Source: an archaeon (GTDB taxonomy: Archaea; Thermoproteota; Nitrososphaeria; Nitrososphaerales; JACAEJ01). From it: a stretch of DNA of 6,503 nucleotides. This document shows, piece after piece, positions 4,696-6,503 of this stretch (the stretch's first letter is position 1; every line of letters starts with the position of its first letter). The notes beneath the pieces are model-generated. The model worked only from the letters and a program-made list of their open reading frames with translations, searched no databases and had not been told where the DNA came from. Both the position numbers and the translations under genes were made by a program. The stretch lies in assembly GCA_024256265.1 (NCBI GenBank), contig JACGUK010000077.1:1-6503 (forward strand), given 5' to 3'.

Positions 4696-5691
4696 ATGAG
4701 TTTAATAGTCTATAAGAAAGCATTGGAAAGCGTTGTAAATAGCATAAAAAAGGCAGTCGATGAATTCGGAGTGAAATATAAATTAGTGGAAGATATAATC
4801 GATCAAGACTTAGATGCTTCAGAACTTGTTATAGTTGTTGGTGAAGATAGAGAAGTTTTACAGACTTTCCATAAGATAGGCAAGGCGAAGGTGCCTGTTC
4901 TAGGCGTTAACGACTCCAATGAAAGCAGTTTTCTTACCGAGATAAGCATAAAAAACTTTAGAGAAGCCTTCAAAAAGTTGATAGATGGAGAATACAAAAT
5001 AGAAGAGGCTACGAGGTTGAACGTAATAGTTGATGATAAAGAATTGCCTCCAGCCTTGAACGAAGTTGCGGTCTTCTCATCCAAGAGCGCTACACTCATA
5101 GAGTATTTGTTGACTGTTGATAAAGAGGTAATTTGGAGAGATTACAGTGATGGTGTAATGGTTTCCACGTCAACAGGCTCTACTGCTTATTCCATGTCTG
5201 CTGGAGGTCCTATGGTACTTCATGATGCTGAAGCCTTTGTAATAGTTTCTGTAAATTCTCTCGATGTTACAAGGCGCCCCTTGATCGTTTCTGACAAATC
5301 ATACATAAGGATCAGCGAGATAAGCAGTAGCCATGGATGTGAAGTAATAGTTGACGGTACCTATAGGGTCAAGGTTAAAGAAAAAGTCGAGGCCTTTAAG
5401 TTCCCTGAGCCTGCAAGGTTCATAAGGCCGTTAGAAAGCTCAAAAGCTATGGAGAAGATGGTCAAGAAAGTCAGACTTGCAGAGGAGCTATTAAAGATGC
5501 CTCCAAGTGCAAAACTCATCCTTAAAACACTAGAATATGAAGGACCTTTGACTCAAAAAGACTTAGCGAAGAAGACTATGCTACCTGATAGGACTACAAG
5601 ATTGGCTCTTGCTCTACTCATAGAAAGGGGATTGGTTAAAAGGAGATCGACGCTCAGGGATGCTAGACAAAAGGTATACCATATCACGTAA
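4696..5691 (+). CDS. NAD kinase-like protein fused to a C-terminal winged-helix domain, 331 aa
   Basis: Residues 1-247 match ATP/polyphosphate-dependent NAD+ kinase, which makes NADP+. Recognisable sites: LNEV (121-124), the NAD-binding DG at 152-153 with STSTGSTAYSMSAGGP (157-172; family form STPTGSTAY...SAGGP), RRPLIVS (193-199) and VDGTY (219-223). The catalytic GGDG(T) motif is replaced by VVGEDREVL (47-55): the Asp is kept (D51) but neighbouring glycines are lost. The following N-G--GF(L) motif reads VNDSNESSFL (71-80). Residues about 265-331 form a MarR-like winged helix: PPSAKLILKTLEYEGPLTQ, DLAKKTMLPDRTTRLALALL, then DARQKVYHIT as the wing; this resembles stand-alone archaeal wHTH proteins. 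The fusion suggests an NAD(P)-sensing regulator or a kinase bound to DNA, with activity uncertain. It precedes alba by 83 bp but alba has its own promoter. Confidence 0.85.
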   Translation: MSLIVYKKALESVVNSIKKAVDEFGVKYKLVEDIIDQDLDASELVIVVGEDREVLQTFHKIGKAKVPVLGVNDSNESSFLTEISIKNFREAFKKLIDGEYKIEEATRLNVIVDDKELPPALNEVAVFSSKSATLIEYLLTVDKEVIWRDYSDGVMVSTSTGSTAYSMSAGGPMVLHDAEAFVIVSVNSLDVTRRPLIVSDKSYIRISEISSSHGCEVIVDGTYRVKVKEKVEAFKFPEPARFIRPLESSKAMEKMVKKVRLAEELLKMPPSAKLILKTLEYEGPLTQKDLAKKTMLPDRTTRLALALLIERGLVKRRSTLRDARQKVYHIT

Positions 5692-5732
5692 TTTAATGGA
5701 TAAAAATATAATTCTTGATACAGAAAATTAAG

Positions 5733-5740
5733 TTTAAATA
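5733..5740 (+). promoter_or_regulatory. TATA box of alba
   Basis: TTTAAATA within AAGTTTAAATAGG is a strong archaeal TATA box. It is centred about 38 nt before the alba ATG, which implies a leader of about 12 nt carrying the Shine-Dalgarno. Confidence 0.65.
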
Positions 5741-5761
5741 GGCTAGCCTCTCCTTCTTTTT

Positions 5762-5768
5762 GGAGTGA
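5762..5768 (+). promoter_or_regulatory. Shine-Dalgarno of alba
   Basis: GGAGTGA closely matches the archaeal GGAGGTGA consensus and sits 6 nt before the ATG at 5775, supporting that start. It is the clearest ribosome binding site in the window; most other genes look leaderless. Confidence 0.65.
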
Positions 5769-5774
5769 ACAAAA

Positions 5775-6167
5775 ATGCCTAAAAAGAACTCTAATTACAG
5801 TGCCCCGAACGATCCGGCTGAGTCAAAGCCTGAAGCGCCAGCTGAAGCAACAACCCCTGCTGAAAAAGCACCTCAAGAGAGAAGAATTGAGAGAAGATCC
5901 CCTTCAAACCACATATACGTCGGAAAGAAGCCTGTCATGAGCTATGCCATGTCTGCTCTAATTCAGCTCACTCAGAGCGACCAAATAGTCGTCAAAGCTA
6001 GAGGGATGGCTATTTCTAGAGCAGTTGATGTAGCAGAAATAGTCACAAAAAGGTTAGGAAACAACGCCTTCGCAGTTAAAGACGTAAAGATAGATACAGA
6101 GCTGGTGGGCTCAGGAGAAGAGGCAAGGAACGTTTCTACGATAGAAATCGTCGTGGGCAAGAAATAA
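5775..6167 (+). CDS. albA: Alba DNA/RNA-binding chromatin protein with N-terminal disordered extension, 130 aa
   Basis: Abundant dimeric archaeal nucleic-acid-binding protein that coats and compacts DNA and also binds RNA. The Alba domain spans about 44-130: NHIYVGKKPVMSYAMSALIQL with the paired lysines K51-K52 (equivalent to the acetylated K16/K17 of Sulfolobus Alba), then IVVKARGMAISRAVDVAEIV and IEIVVGKK at the end. Residues 1-43 are a low-complexity tail rich in Pro, Ala, Glu and Lys, ending in the basic ERRIERRS. Typical Alba proteins are about 90-100 aa without such a tail, so this one is longer. The start is supported by GGAGTGA at 6-nt spacing and a TATA box. The tail is acidic first and basic close to the fold, and may modulate filament formation or carry modification sites (inference). 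Confidence 0.93.
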   Translation: MPKKNSNYSAPNDPAESKPEAPAEATTPAEKAPQERRIERRSPSNHIYVGKKPVMSYAMSALIQLTQSDQIVVKARGMAISRAVDVAEIVTKRLGNNAFAVKDVKIDTELVGSGEEARNVSTIEIVVGKK

Positions 6168-6193
6168 AACTGTTAGATCCACCGATATAAAGT

Positions 6194-6213
6194 GGCTCAC
6201 ATAATATTGAGCC
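6194..6213. repeat. Hairpin 1 downstream of alba
   Basis: GGCTCA and TGAGCC form a perfect 6-bp stem around an 8-nt loop, CATAATAT. It lies 27 nt after the alba stop. A second option, CCAC (6179-6182) with GTGG (6192-6195), overlaps the 5' strand and would compete. Confidence 0.5.
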
Positions 6214-6221
6214 TACTCTAC

Positions 6222-6245
6222 GCCTAGCTGGGATTTGGGCTAGGC
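6222..6245. repeat. Hairpin 2 downstream of alba
   Basis: GCCTAGC and GCTAGGC form a perfect 7-bp stem around a 10-nt G-rich loop, TGGGATTTGG. The stem is GC-rich against an AT-rich background. Confidence 0.55.
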
Positions 6246-6253
6246 AGACGAAT

Positions 6254-6270
6254 AGATTATTGTATAATCT
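6254..6270. repeat. Hairpin 3 downstream of alba
   Basis: AGATTAT and ATAATCT form a perfect 7-bp stem around TGT. It lies 8 nt after hairpin 2. There is no T-run after it on the plus strand, so it is not a typical terminator. Confidence 0.5.
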
Positions 6271-6312
6271 AAAAGTTAAGCGAAATGGCTATAAACTTCG
6301 TAGAATATTTTC

Positions 6313-6321
6313 AATATAAAG
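6313..6321 (+). promoter_or_regulatory. TATA box of the radical-SAM gene
   Basis: AATATAAAG is centred about 27 nt before the ATG at 6344, the ideal distance for a leaderless archaeal transcript. Confidence 0.55.
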
Positions 6322-6343
6322 TAATTAAGCAAAGTGGGACTTG

Positions 6344-6503
6344 ATGCACTCATATACATACTCTACTGTAGAAGGAAGAGCCTGTAATGTATGTGAAAAA
6401 CCTTCTCAATTCCTATCTAAAGCTATAGGTGTGTGCCGATCTTGCATTCGTAATAACCCTAACGATGCAATAAAATTCTCCTTAGAAAATCGTGAGAAGG
6501 CTA
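6344..6503 (+). CDS. N-terminus of an archaeal radical-SAM protein (pyruvate-formate-lyase-activating-enzyme-like), partial
   Basis: The gene starts at ATG 6344 and runs off the right edge; 53 residues are visible. They contain CNVC (14-17), then SKAIGVCRSCIRNNP (25-39), giving two CX2C pairs that would form a zinc-ribbon-like knuckle. The pattern C-x-x-C, S-x-x-IG-V-C-x-x-CIR-x-x-P followed by a basic stretch matches the N-terminal extension I recall from archaeal radical-SAM enzymes related to PflA/AmmeMemoRadiSam proteins, whose CX3CX2C cluster motif would lie beyond this window. No radical-SAM motif can be seen here, so the call rests on the N-terminal block alone. A TATA box at leaderless distance supports the start. 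Confidence 0.55.
   Translation, partial: MHSYTYSTVEGRACNVCEKPSQFLSKAIGVCRSCIRNNPNDAIKFSLENREKA

Noticed and set aside
1..6503. CRISPR array or transposon
   Set aside because: No series of regularly spaced repeats, transposase or terminal inverted repeats was seen; the only long exact repeat is the two-copy 21-mer.

Overview
The window is archaeal. The signs are an Alba chromatin protein, TATA-type promoters placed 25-40 bp before start codons, a ribbon-helix-helix regulator, an encoded-CCA tRNA-Gln that fits a mature tRNA only after three short bulge-helix-bulge-type introns are removed, and an archaeal-type radical-SAM N-terminus. Multi-intron tRNA genes and this gene mix point to the TACK group (Thermoproteales or a deep Thaumarchaeota/Aigarchaeota-like lineage). 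I cannot place it more precisely.

Layout. 1-276 (+) is the end of a small multi-helix membrane protein. 348-2206 is bounded by two identical 21-bp direct repeats that read, on the minus strand, like the 3' end of an archaeal tRNA-Leu. Between them lies one minus-strand operon: a winged-helix plus DUF488 protein (1056-2036) followed after 7 nt by a 209-aa partner of unknown function (419-1048). This looks like a two-gene cassette between att-like sites. 2360-2865 (-) is a second small operon: a 109-aa RHH/wHTH regulator overlapping by ATGA a 59-aa unknown basic protein, with a perfect palindromic operator between TATA box and start. 2947-3080 (-) is tRNA-Gln(CUG) with three introns. 3266-4588 (-) is a 12-TM major facilitator transporter.

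From a shared 107-bp divergent promoter region, 4696-5691 (+) encodes a NAD kinase-like protein with degenerate glycine-rich nucleotide motifs and a C-terminal winged helix. 5775-6167 (+) encodes Alba with a 40-residue disordered tail, its own TATA box and a good Shine-Dalgarno. A 176-nt spacer follows with three tandem perfect hairpins, then the start of a radical-SAM enzyme gene (6344 to the window edge).

The right half (transporter, NAD kinase, Alba, radical SAM) looks like core genome with one gene per promoter. The left half (DUF488 pair, RHH operon) looks accessory. The most unusual items are the triple-intron tRNA-Gln, the tRNA-Leu-like repeats around the DUF488 cassette, and the NAD kinase/winged-helix fusion with a non-canonical GGDG site.
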